A stretch of 64,000 nt of DNA from Bradysia coprophila. Taxonomy: Eukaryota > Arthropoda > Insecta > Diptera > Sciaridae. Positions 1 to 11,754 of this stretch are shown here, one piece after another. Below the pieces are notes generated by a model. It made no database searches. It worked only from the letters and a program-made list of their open reading frames with translations, and was not told where the DNA came from. Position 1 is the first letter of the stretch; each line of letters begins with the position of its first letter. The translations under genes were made by a program, and so were the position numbers. The DNA is taken from positions 248,001 to 312,000 of the forward strand of contig NW_023503807.1 of assembly GCF_014529535.1 (NCBI RefSeq), written 5' to 3'.

Positions 1-3000
1 TGCCAGCATTCAAGGACAGGTTGAGGCTTTGTGTTCGATGTAATTTCTGTGCAATCATCCGATTGCCTGTGAATCGATCTAACTGATCCGTGTCTCCTTA
101 TTTCGCCACTCAGAAATAATGCATCGGTAACTGATTCGTCTTCATTGTCTTTCGAGCTGTCGGTGGCTTTTTGAGCTGTGTTTAATTCCATTTCCTTTTC
201 ACTAGAAGTATTTTTAGCGAGCCAATCTTTTTTACTTGTTGTATCACCATCCTCGGCCCAAACACTGTTCTGATTCGCCTTTTTGTCCAAATTTTGTGTT
301 GAACGCTCCTCTTGTGTTGCACTTGACTTTCCCACATCTCTGTCCGCATTCCATTTTGCTTCCTTAAGATTTTCGTCAATTTTCGTGTCGCCGAGTTTAT
401 CCTTGTTGAGGTTTCCTTGGTTGGGCTTCGAATTCAATTTTCCGTCCGTTTTGTTGATCAAATCTGTTTTTATCCATTCGTCGTTGGTACGGGTAACATC
501 TCGTCGATGATAGTCCTGATTAGCTAGTGCATCCACAAAATCGGGATACCGCGTCAGACTTACTTTACATCGGTCGCATGGTTGACTTGGTCTTGCTCTT
601 CGAAAATAAAATAATTATATTATAAAGCTGAAATTGCCTGGAGGCCCTGAGATAAATATTAAATTACCTTAAAACATATCCGCTTCCCGTACAGTCAACA
701 CAATGTTTTGAACTTTGATATGTGCCACGCGAATCCTCTTTTCCGTTCATTATCGCACTTTGAGTTCGACCAACAATTTCCTTTGATCTGACGGCAAATT
801 GATCCAATAATCTCGTTCTGCTGGACCAATTACTATTTCCGGTTGGTTCAAGCGAATAATTTTGATTTTTGGTGGATCCCAGTAACTCTTCAGAACTGGA
901 TTTGAATAATTGATAGTTTGTTCCTTCGTGTTCCACTGACCTTGCGTTGTGCGCCCGTCCAAATACATTTTGGCGCTTTGCTGTAGTCGTTGGTTGCGAA
1001 CCAGGTGGAGTTCTTGGACGAATCCCGACTTCTGTGTGACATTTGTCCACATCATACATGACGTCACTCTTAGATTTTCTCAAAATATGATCTTTGGAGT
1101 CCTTTATCATTTCCATTGACCTTGCATGTAATTTTTGCGTCGCTTTTCTGTCTTTTATCGATGCCGAAGATAATTTATGTAATCTTTCATATTTTCCTCG
1201 CTGCACAACAGTATCTGATCTAACGTTCAGTTTAATGCCGGTTTCCGTTGCACGAATGCCCTGTGTCTCTGTATCTTTAATCAGGTTTTCATTGTCTAAC
1301 CTCAAAGACTTCAATTTCTGGTTTTCATTTCCGGTTGCAAACAACTCTGACTTAGCTTGTAATGTGAGACCAGATTTTTCGTTTGTTACATTACTTTCTT
1401 GAAATTTGTTTCCGCAATTTTTTAGATCTCTTATATTCTCTTCTGATCTGACTTTCAGTTTAACGCCAGTGTTACCATCCATTTGCAAATTATCTTTCGA
1501 TATTTTCTTCAGAGCTCTTTCTGATCTTGCATCCAATAATGACTTCTCGACAGTTTTTCTCTTGACTATCACTTCTTCAGATCGAATAGACAATTGGGGG
1601 CCAACTTCTTTTTTATTTTCTGTGTCTTCGGTCCTGTGATATCCTTCTTCTGATCTGACTTCTAATCTAATGCCGGTTTCACCTCCATCCGTTTTCGCTT
1701 TATCTTTCGATGTTTTCTTTTGAACTCTTTCTGATCTTGCATCCAATAATGACTGCTGACCAGTTTCGACTATCATTTCTTCAGTTTGAATTGGGAAATT
1801 GTTGTCTACTTCATTTTCATCAATATTTTCTGTTACTTGGGTCCTGTAAGAGTTTTCGTTGTCTTTTCTCAAGTCAATGAATTTTTCTTCTGATTTCGTA
1901 CTGGAGTCATCTTTCTCAATACCCCGAGTAGCCGACGGTTCTTTAAGCGTTGTCCCTTCGAATACGGTTTTTTGTTCAGAATCGCGGCCTCTTGATTGAC
2001 GAAAATCATCACTGACATCGAATAATGTGCTATGTGATGACTGGCGACCATCTTCTTGATCGACGACATTAGTTTCATCGGAACCAAATTTCTGCTGAGC
2101 AAATTCGCAAGTTTCTTTTTTTCCGACTGAATTTTTCGGTGTGCATCCATGACTTCCGACGGAAGCGTCTGCTTCCGTTTCTGATGTCTTTTTGCGTAGT
2201 AAATCTTTTCGGTCCTCCGCTTCTTTCGTGTGTATCGGTAGAGTTGTGGCTTCAAGAGCTTTCATCGGAGCGGCAGTCACAGCATTGTATTTAGACCCTT
2301 CCCGATCCTTTGTTTTAGTTCGGGATGGTTCATTACGATCCTCGTTTGTAACGTTTGCAGTATGAGGTGATTCTCTGCCCTGACGTTGATCGTCAATTGT
2401 ATTCCCTTCGTTCCTTGTCCTTTCATCTGATACACCAACTGTTTCGAATGAATAAGGTCGATGGCTTGAATTTGATATAATTTCCTCGCCTTCCATTCTA
2501 CCATGGGGTCTCTTTGAATGTCCCTCAAATATTTTTTCCATTGCTCCTCCATGCGCTGATACTGATCCTGATAATTTGTCATCACTACCTTCACTTCCAA
2601 TGTGATTCCACTTTGCAGCAGTTTTATCGTGGGAAATTGTAGAAACTCGCGAAGCTATTCGTTCTTTGGTGCTCAGCGATCCTTTGTCGGCCGGCTTAGA
2701 TTGCAACGCTGATTTATTGTAGCCCACACTGGACGTGGCTTGAATGGAATCTGTCATACTATGTTTTTGAAGTGACAACTGAAAACAATTTTTTGTCCGT
2801 GACAAACTATTCTCTTAATGGGTAAAATAACATACTCGTGAGTTTGGTGGAATATACGGTTGTCGCTTCCTCGGTTGGATGTCTCCAACATGCGAGCATG
2901 TTCTAATCTTATCAGCACACCGACTGTTGCACAGTGGAAATATTCGATTGTTTTCAATATTCGGTAGGAAACAATTTAAATGTTCGATAAACACTCTTGT

Positions 3001-5615
3001 AATCAACTGGTCGTGTTTGTGTGAATCGTCGGAGGTGATAGAATTGGATTTGTCAGTCTCAGCGGTGTCTGAAAATTAAATTTTTGTTGGAAGTAGCAAG
3101 ATGAAGTTTATGAACCTACCATTTTGTCGTTGCGTATCACCATCGCCCGTAAATTTCTCTCTGATCAAAAATTCGCCGGAATAATGATCCACTTCACCAC
3201 ATGGTCCCAGGTCTGCGTCCAGGAACGGCTCTTCTTCCTAAAATCGTCATCAAAATTAAGTTCTCCCGATATTAACTTACACCATCAACAAACCGATCGA
3301 GAATAAAATTTCTGGTTGATGTGAGGCGTTGTCGTTGCAGACCTATTCAATAAACGACAGATTACACCCAGACGCTCTTTTTGTGCCGCGTCTGTTGCAT
3401 TCTAAAAGATAAAACTCTCTGTTATTGAAATTTATCGCTGTTACACAGACTCAACGTACAGTTGCATGTTCCTGGATAACTCTCTGAAAATTTAAATTCT
3501 TTGCACTAGTAACACAATTTATGTTTTGAAACAAAATCATAAGTGAGTCACAAACGTATCGCTTTGCTATTTCATTTTCGTGCTCCAAGAATCTACCTGA
3601 AAAATAAGTATTTGGATTGGATGTGTGTGTATCCAGTCAAGTAGACATTCATATGAGTATCTCTCACCTAGCAGTACAATCATCTTCTGCATTTCGGATG
3701 ACGAAAAATTCTCCAAATTAAATCCTTGGAGTAAATTCCTCAATAATCCGGCCATACATTGGAGATGATATTTCGAAGCCGAATATTCTTCCCCTTCCAT
3801 GTGTTGCATTAGCCAAGAAATCAGACCATTTTTTATCATATCGGTGCGTTGGAATCGATTTAAACTCAATTTCATCATAATGCCCATCAAATTGTCACCC
3901 ATAATCTGATCAATGTTATCTCGTCCAATGTCACCCCAGGTCAGCATACCAATTATTGGTCTGTTGTTAAAGTAGTTGCGTCCAACTTTATACGACACCA
4001 AAGCATTTACGAACTGGGCGATGCTGGTCTGAAAACGAAAGTTTTGTCTACTCGCTCGTTGAGAGAATGTTTCGTTTATTGCTCACCTGTAATTGGTGCG
4101 ATGGAGTTAATGGCCAAAAAAGGTCTCCTAGCAGTGGCTTTGATCTACATTCACATTGAACTCCGAATAGATCAAATTTTACAATTTCTTCAATTGTATT
4201 AATTGCCACGCTGGAATTTGATGATTTGATTCTCTAAAAATAATTACCGACAAGTGGAATCGAGCTGATATGAACACAAAACTTACCATACGAATAGCAT
4301 CCAGTACTTCAGTCTTTTCGTCCACCGATCCACTTATCAGGCATTGACGAACCAATTTGAAATTTATTTTTGTGTAACCACCATGATCTGTTGGAGACGA
4401 ATCAGACCCACAATTCGACGTAAATCGGGTACGACGCCTCGAATTTGTCGGCGGAAATATTCTCGTCATATTAGGACACATGAAACAAGATTTATCTAAT
4501 GTTTGATTTTAAACGAAAAAGTGAAACTTGCTGAATAAAAATGTTTTTTTTTTAGATGATAAAACGTACATCGTTTGTCATAGTCTTGACCCGCTCGTAA
4601 CCTCTGCGGGATGTGATTTTGTGTCGGATCAACGTAATCAATGTTGAAAAGATCTTCTGAAACCGTTAAACGAATTATTATTTCCAAGTTGATCAACAGC
4701 AAATACTTTTAAATCTTGTCACTCTAGACAACATGGCCTATCAAAAACTCATGAAGTTTGAGAGTTGGGAATTAATTCCCAAATCATAGGAAGGGGGAAT
4801 TATAGAAAAGCTTCGGGTTCGGTAGCAGAAATATGTTTTTGCAATATTAATTAACGAAAAAGTCTTTCAATTCTTACCTTTTCTTAGGAAACATTTAGAT
4901 GCGTTCTGCGCTGTCCCCACTGTTTCAATTTTATCGTCTAAATTCAGCGAGTCTCGAAACTTTTTGGCAGTAGCCTTAGTAGCACATTCGCAGAAGTCAT
5001 CCGTCTTCTTGTTAGCTACTAAATTGTTCATACCTTAAAAACGATAAAAATTTCTGCCTGTTCATTATTACAATATGCAACGAGTATACCATGCAAGTAA
5101 GCAGTTTTAGGATTTCTTTCCCGCAACGAATTGAATAGTCTTGGAATTTTGGCTTTGCTTTCGCAGGTTCTGTTATCATTTTTCGATCGTATCACATAAG
5201 TTGCATTGGAATTTTCGCTGGTTGATTGGTTTTTCTCAATTGTTTGACGAATATTTAAACGTCCTTTGCTAAACACTTCCGGAAGTACTACAAACGACGG
5301 ATGATCTGTTCGCTTGTGAATACTTGCAATTTGTGTCTTTTTTAACTTTCCTCGGTTTTCATCGAGACCATCATTATTGTCATTGTAGCGTAATTGCATT
5401 TTCTGTGCAAAAGACTTTCTTGATGGAGGACGTTGCTTCGATATTCTTAATTGAACCAGTTGCTGAGTATCGCCATGACTTTCGTTATCCGATTGAATGA
5501 CATAGAATAGATGGGTGTTGGACTCTTTTAAATTTACTACGTGTCGTGGTATTTTGTTGGTGTCCGTTGTCGACGAAGACGTACTTGTTTTCTCTGACGA
5601 ACACCCTTGGTTCAT
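1..5615 (-). CDS. ARMC9: ARMC9-like armadillo-repeat protein (3' end outside window)
   Basis: Spliced minus-strand gene. Exons read as 5615-5090, 5033-4878, 4656-4570, 4495-4287, 4233-4087, 4028-3668, 3596-3460, 3401-3294, 3237-3120, 3068-2836, 2778-668 and 597 to the edge. All junctions are GT-AG and frame is kept throughout, giving about 1597 residues so far. The middle exons match the armadillo region of LisH-domain protein ARMC9, from memory of the human protein: FVNALVSYKVGRNYF, KLSLNRFQRTDMIKNGLISW and FLEHENEIAKRYV align in order with ARMC9 segments. ARMC9 acts at the ciliary base and is a human Joubert syndrome gene. The N-terminal exons show no LisH domain that I can recognise, so an upstream exon may be missing. 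The tail after the ARM region is far longer than in human ARMC9 (665 aa). It is Lys/Glu/Ser-rich with repeated ARSE/VRSEE motifs, and it ends in CxxC pairs (HCVDC, PCDRC). Confidence 0.8.
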
Positions 5616-6727
5616 TCTCTTCTACCATTCACTGCATGCAGTCTATAAGATTCAATTAAAGAGTTTACTCAGAATTTGTTGCATTTGCACATTAAAATTA
5701 ATTTTAGAGAAAAAACCATGTAAATTGATGATAAAATTATGATAAGCAACACGACATGATATAGTCTTTATATTAAATGCACTACACTCGTCCACATTTG
5801 TTCGATTACAGTCACTGTATTGTACGTGCTACAGGTCTTTTAGTACAATTTAAATAAAAACAATTCACAAACGGCAGTGGTCGGTGACGATGTAACTTCG
5901 ATACTTCGATAAACAGAGGAAAGGATTTTTACTGAACCGAAAAGTAGGTGAAACAATTACCATACGCGGACACGTTATATGGTTGTATGAAAACGACTAT
6001 CGATCAAACAAGTTCGGTTTCTGTTTCAAGTTTAGAAAAGTAAAATTTCTACAAGGCACCGATTCGGATAGTGATAATCGATGTAACTCTCAATTTTATT
6101 TACAAGAAAACTGTTTTATAGTCACAATACTACCGACAGTGTCTTCGAAATAAAATGTCACGGTTCACTGAGATTAACAGTTTGTCTGGACAATCGAAAA
6201 GATACTAATAAATCTGGCGAGAAATCAAAAACCACTCAAACATTTTGCCACCGTGCGTGTCAGAGCGAAATTAATGGAAATTGTAATTAGTCGGATACAT
6301 TTTCTTACGCTATTATTATACCGAAAGACCGAAAGAAATATTGGCACACTACGGAAATGATTTTATTTATGTTAAGGACTCAAGATACATATATCAAGGT
6401 TTTTTTTACCATTTAATTCAGATTGGATGATATTATAAGTTGGTTTGTTAGTGGTGGATTATTCACAGCGATATTATTTATTCAATAGAATGTCTAGTTA
6501 ACTAAAATTAGAAAATAACAAATCATCACACTGCATCAACAACAAAGGCTCTAATATTTTATAGGTCATTGACATTATTTAAACACGTGCACGTCATGTC
6601 ACTCGGTACAATTTCAATTATATATATTAAAACTATCTGTTCGTGATAATTTATGTGGCAGTGCTGTTCATACCTCACGAAGAATCGGTCATATTTGGGA
6701 CATCTCTGCAATAATTCATAATTGAGT
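5616..6727. other. Intergenic region upstream of the ARMC9-like gene
   Basis: AT-rich sequence between the divergent ARMC9-like (minus) and ALKBH6 (plus) genes. I see no convincing ORF, RNA gene or repeat. It probably holds the ARMC9 promoter, and perhaps the original ALKBH6 promoter before the insertion at 6742. No TATA or initiator element can be assigned with confidence. Confidence 0.4.
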
Positions 6728-6741
6728 ATACTCTCTAGGTA

Positions 6742-7838
6742 CCACAACGGCAGTCACAGAGAACGGACGTGTTTATGCGTTGCTCTCTAAAAGTGTTTCT
6801 TTTGTGTGGCTGTGTGTGAATTCATTTTCGATTTTGTCTGATTTCTGTGCCAACTTTTACGGCTTTGGTGTTTTTATTTTGCTGTAATGGTTAAATGGTG
6901 AAATTATTTTAAAGGTTTTATTAACGAAGTCAAAGTGTTGTTCTCGTAGGTCATTTTCTCTTTGATCAATAAAGTTGTTCTCGCCTCATTGTGCGATATC
7001 AACAATTGTGTTATTTCCTTTGTTATTTAACATGTGCTTCGTGGCGTCGGTGTACGGATTAACAATCGACTCTACCAGAAGCTAATGCTAAATTACGTGC
7101 TCGATTAATGTACGAAAATGACACATTGCCGTATGGCATCTGGCAGTCAATTTTAGTGCAGGTAAGGTACAAACGCCTCGGGTTCTCATTTGACACCCCA
7201 AAACCACATAGCAAATTTTTACAAATTTGCTGTGGTACAATCCCAAGATACAGAAACTATCTTGTACTCCAAAATGACCGCGAGGTTTAACAGATCTATT
7301 GATTGATACGTTGTATGGATGTCAAGGGATATGACGAAATACGAATCATTCAAACGCTACAACCTGCAACGCCAGAACGAGTTCAGTCACATGGTGGCAT
7401 GGCGATTTATACGAAGAGGTAACTCATGGCCTATGGTGATTAGACACTTGCTATTACCTAAAACTAATAGCCGTAACCGTAACAAAGTCGGAAATATCAA
7501 AAAACCCAACATTCGCTTTCTCCATAAAAGAAACCATATCGACATAATGTCAATAGTAGAAAGAGCTACAACATGACAATGTTGATAGCGCCATCTTTGG
7601 GAAAATGTACAGGTCAATTAGTGATGGTTGTGGTATTCGCATACCACCCACGGCTTGGAGAATTCACAACGTATGGGACGTTAACACACGGTCGATTTGT
7701 GAACAATCTAAGTCGGGAGAGATATGATGTAAAATCACAGTCCATATGATCAAGAGACTTGTACAATAGCACAACAGGCCCATCTGAGGCTTAGGTGCTG
7801 GGCTTACACCCTCCCATCTAATCTAATCTAATCTAATC
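6742..7838 (+). mobile_element. Degraded non-LTR retroposon-like insertion with 14-bp target duplication
   Basis: The 14-bp sequence ATACTCTCTAGGTA occurs at 6728-6741 and again, perfectly, at 7839-7852. The interval between ends in a short tandem tail of TCTAA units (about 7816-7838). A long target duplication plus a simple-repeat tail is typical of LINE/SINE retroposition. A short reading frame from 7318 contains HGGMAIYTK, resembling the (R)GGVAIY stretch of LINE endonucleases. No intact ORF remains. The insertion landed in or beside the left end of the MITE at 7849, so it is the younger of the two. Confidence 0.6.
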
Positions 7839-9330
7839 ATACTCTCTAGGTATGGTCTAATGTGACATTTTGTATGAAGCGTATGAAAGTCATTGAAAGG
7901 TAAGGTTTTTATATGAAATCGCTATTTCCTCCGGTTTGTATGGACAGACCATACCTGGAATTGTTCTTTCATTGGAAATAAGTGCTGCCAGAGATGTAGA
8001 GGGAGAGAGTGTGTATATACTAAATAAAGTTTAAATCCTAACTTACGCCAACACACTTCAAGCACTGAAACTGCCTAAAATGCCTAAAATAAACCGTCCA
8101 CACCAGATGCGTATACAACTTTTGATGCCGTAAGTGCGGTCGAAATTCAAAATCTTTCTCACGCAAGTCTTTCTAACGCAGCGTCAATTACATACAAGGA
8201 AGCGTTTGAAATATATTTGTTGGTCATAGACTCGTTCACTTGAAATTCAAATTTTTGGCACACTTATGGCGTGAATTACGAGAAAAATTCCGTAATGTTT
8301 GCAGCACTTTTGCTTGAAGTGCGTTGCTTACACGCCAACGTAAAACGATGCCTTCGTAGCAAAAAAAATCCCAAAATCTATTTTGAACTTACAGATCGAA
8401 CAAGTGAAAATAAAAATTGTCCATGATCCCTAAATATGTTTCCCTGAATCTGGGCACACTAGTACATCCCCGACCCTCGGGTAGAAAGTCATTATTTTAT
8501 GCGAATATTGGAAGACCAGTGAAGATCAATACAGCTTTTATAACAATTTTTTATTTCCTTTTTTCTAGTGTCCAAATACCGTCATTTACATACCAAATTT
8601 CATAACACCGGCAGAAGAGCAGAAAATTTTAACATCTGTATACAATGCACCCAAACCAAAATGGGACCAATTGACGCACAGACGCCTGTTGAACTATGGA
8701 GGCGTTCCGCACAAAAATGGTATGATAGCCGAAGAAATGCCCGGTTGGTTGCAGAATTATGTGGACAAAGTAAATAATTTGGGTAATTTGCTCACTCTTC
8801 TGAACCGTTAATCGGCAAATCTATTCACGATGATATTTCAATTAACAGGAATATTCGATACGAAGAAAGCAAATCATGTTCTTGTGAATGAATACTTGCC
8901 GAAACAAGGAATTATGCCGCATTTAGATGGGCCGTTATTTTATCCAATAATTACGACTATATCGTGTGGCTCGCACACTGTTTTGGAATTTCTTGAGGCT
9001 AACGATAATAATCCCGAATTTTCGGAAACTTTAATGTCAGCCAATGATGGTTCCAGTGACCAAATGGACGGTAAATTATCGAGAAAAATTATGTGCAAAT
9101 TGTTCATCGAGCCTCGAAGTCTATTGATTTTGCGAGACGATATGTACCATAAATATTTGCATGCTATTTGCGAAATTGATGAAGATGTGATCAGTGAAAA
9201 TGTAGCGAATTTACAGCATTGTAGTAATAGTTATAAGTTAGGCGATAAAATCAAACGTGAGACTAGAGTTTCATTGACCATAAGACATGTGCCAAAAACT
9301 TCCAAAATGAAATTGAAATTAGGAAATTAG
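7108..9330 (+). CDS. ALKBH6: Alpha-ketoglutarate-dependent dioxygenase AlkB homolog 6
   Basis: Three exons (7108-7161, 8569-8782, 8849-9330) join in frame to 249 aa, close to the family length (human 238). Exons 2 and 3 are unmistakable: CPNTVIYIPNFITPAEEQ, YNAPKPKWDQL, NHVLVNEYLPKQGIMPHLDG. The 2OG-Fe(II) iron-binding pair is HLD (H114, D116). The distal histidine is probably in YLHAI, and the 2OG-binding arginine region is RVSLTIRHV near the C-terminus. ALKBH6 belongs to the AlkB nucleic-acid demethylase family; its substrate is poorly defined. The first exon is the weakest part. It is only 18 codons, has a good donor (CAG then GTAAGG) in the right phase, and lies inside a retroposon-like insertion. 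The true start could be elsewhere. The 1.4-kb intron also holds two MITEs. Confidence 0.88.
7849..7974. mobile_element. MITE, GGTATGGT family, ALKBH6 intron copy
   Basis: Shares GGTATGGT...TTTGTATGAAG on the left and TTTGTATG.ACAGACCATACC on the right with the better-preserved copy at 50847-51015, plus internal ATATGAAATCGC. The right end extends to CATTG at 7974. The left outer end is replaced by the retroposon-like insertion ending at 7838/7852. Confidence 0.65.
8045..8330. mobile_element. MITE with CACTTCAAGCA inverted termini, copy 1
   Basis: Left end CCAACACACTTCAAGCA (about 8047) is repeated in inverse orientation as TGCTTGAAGTGCGTTG (8311-8326), followed by CACGCCAACG. The same terminal motif bounds an element in an intron of the membrane-protein gene at about 46580-46792. 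Non-coding. Confidence 0.55.
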
Positions 9331-10980
9331 GAAATTTGTTGATTTGATAAATGATTATACATTGTGATGCTTAAGATTGTTAAGACGAATTGAGATCGTT
9401 TTTGCTTTTTGTTCTATTTTTGTTCCAATCAATCAATGGTGCTCGATCAGTAAGATATATATTTATATTGAGGTAAAAAATAAGTTGAGATACGAAAAAT
9501 TTGGCGGATGAAAACACTTTATGTTAGTGTCTTAGCAGATCACTGAAAGAAAATGTTATTTCAAGTATTATAGGCGTCGTCGTCGTTAAAACACATTTTT
9601 TAAAATCTATATGGTAGCAAAGCACACAGTAACTTAGAAACTCTAACACCCACACATATTCGTCTCCAAATTTCACCTTCAGTTTATTAAGCTGTCGATC
9701 AGCCATCGTAAAAATGAAAAATAATTTTTAAACTTTGACTTAAGCAGAATTTTTGGATTCAATTGTATAATGGAAATGTTTACCTAATTGACTGTTTAAT
9801 AAAAGAAACGGGTAACCAATCAACAGGAGCATGTGATTTTCATTTCTAATATGACGCTGCTTTAAATTATAATGAAGGTACGGCCAAGACAGCTCTCTAG
9901 CAACAGCGCACACATTGTTTACAAAGTAAGGAGGTCAAAAAATTTCATTACACTGCATTCATACAATTCTAAAATAATGAAATTTGCAAGCGGACTAACA
10001 GAAGGACGCAACGTATGATCTACACAGGAGGACATCTTTGGAGTGATGCCGATGCATGTGATCGTTCATGCGTAGCGTTAAAGCAGACAACAATAACTTA
10101 TTGCCACTCTAAGCCACTTATTGCACAAAGCGCATCGATGTTATAGTTTCTTATTCCAATTTGCTCAGAAAATGTTAATAAAATACTTTCTATAGGAAGA
10201 CTATGATGATGATGCAAGATATTAATATGTTATAAAAACTACACAATCTACGGCCTACCCACCCCATAATAGGGTGTGTCGATTTCAATTTTTTGTTATT
10301 AGGGATTCCGGCTTACAGCTATTCACCATTGCACTAGCATTAATAATCAGCAAGAAGTTTTGTTTTAAGTAAATATAAGGTTGCACCGATGCTTTTCTAA
10401 AAAATGTCAAGTTTTCCAAAGTTTCGAATAAGTTTGTTCCAAGTAACTGTAAAGTTTACAGTGTAAACTTGAAATTTGACTGGCCGAACAAACACGATTT
10501 CATCCAGAGCTCGGTTTTCATATAAATATTGATGCAGTTATGTTTCTACAATACTCTCTCTAGCATCCAAACTCTCTCAAAAAATCGACTTAGGGGGGAA
10601 AATAAGTTTGAGAAACGCTGATCTTTAATATGGCTTAAACACAACAACAACAACACGAGCGAATAAAGTAGTAGTGATTCATAATATATATTATGCACCT
10701 GTTGCCATAGAGGGATAAGCTCGAGATTATCGTTCTAGACAGATAATATTAGTTTGGTTGCTAGGAAGGGTTTTGGTTTCTATCGATGAAATTTGACAGT
10801 AATTTGACGATTCGTATGGTATTGGAGCAGACCTATATGCAGGACTAGTTTCATTATGATACTGGTCTCGCCAGTTGAGGTCATTAGTTGAATCACATTT
10901 TTTTTATACATATTTGATGACGGTTACAACAACTTTGACAGCTGACCCATAAATGAGGAAATTTTGAACTGGTCCGTTTA
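9331..10980. other. AT-rich intergenic region without recognised genes
   Basis: ALKBH6 3' flank and intergenic DNA. I see no coding sequence. Only a small palindrome (AAGTTTACA..TGTAAACTT, about 10456-10474) and a stretch at about 10263-10292 (AGGGTGTGTCGATT) stand out. The latter recurs inverted near 28899-28922, so it is probably a dispersed-repeat fragment. Confidence 0.4.
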
Positions 10981-11117
10981 ATGCTTGACTTCCACTTACC
11001 AAAAAAGTACTCCGTGTGAGAGACAAAAGTGTTTTTTTTTCTTCAATTTTTCATTTGTTTACTTGACAGCTCGCTCTTTCACGGAGTACTTTTTGTTGAG
11101 TGGAAACCATACTTAAC
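10981..11117. mobile_element. MITE with AAAGTACTCCGTG termini, copy 1
   Basis: Left CTTACCAAAAAAGTACTCCG pairs with right CGGAGTACTTTTTGTTGAG, imperfect inverted repeats of about 35 bp around a T-rich centre. A second copy is at about 45011-45139. Non-coding. Confidence 0.65.
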
Positions 11118-11153
11118 ACTGATCTTATCTTTGAACATTATTAGTACATTTGG

Positions 11154-11218
11154 GTCCTAGGTATGAAAAATAGTTTTCATACCTAGGACACGAAAAGTGC
11201 GAATTCGTCGCACTTTTT
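11154..11218. repeat. Two adjacent perfect hairpins
   Basis: 11154-11189 is GTCCTAGGTATGAAAA, a 4-nt loop, then its exact reverse complement (16-bp stem). At about 11193-11218 AAAAGTGCGA pairs with TCGCACTTTT around a short loop. CTAGGTA recurs at about 11344, so the whole 11154-11365 block may be one small palindromic element. Confidence 0.65.
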
Positions 11219-11372
11219 CTCCGTCCGATATGAAAAATATTATTCGTACCACGGACTAAAAATATTTTTTAGCGCATTCGATTCCAGACCTCGCCTTCGG
11301 CTCTGTGTGGAAACCTCTCACACGCTAAAAAAGACTTTTAGTTCTAGGTACGAAATATACTATTTGGTGTTG

Positions 11373-11479
11373 AGGAATTTCGCGCCGCGTCATTCACAAT
11401 AACCCACAAATTGACATCTTCCTTATACAAAATGTGTCATTTCGTCAATTATTGTGAATGACGCGGCGCGAACTTCCTA
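11373..11479. mobile_element. MITE with CGCGCCGCGTCATTC inverted repeats
   Basis: AGGAATTTCGCGCCGCGTCA (from about 11373) is mirrored by TGACGCGGCGCGAACTTCCT ending near 11479. The stems run on into CATTCACAATAA/TTATTGTGAATG. Length about 105 bp, non-coding, immediately outside the giant foldback element. Confidence 0.7.
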
Positions 11480-11754
11480 GCATCCTACTATTTCGATAGA
11501 GAATTTCAAACAATGACGAGAGAAAGAAAAGGATACAGAATGACAGGTATAGAGTTTTTATTTTTGAAAAAACTTTGAAAATCAGAAAATAATTAACTAT
11601 GTCCCACCTTTTGGGTGGGTCAGGTCCCTTGACTGACAATTTTGCAATGTAATTTTGATCAGATTATTTTTCATTCTCAAACTTCCTAAGCATCTTAAAT
11701 CACTATCACTGATACAATAATTTAGTTTTTGATATGCTATAATCTAATTTCAAT

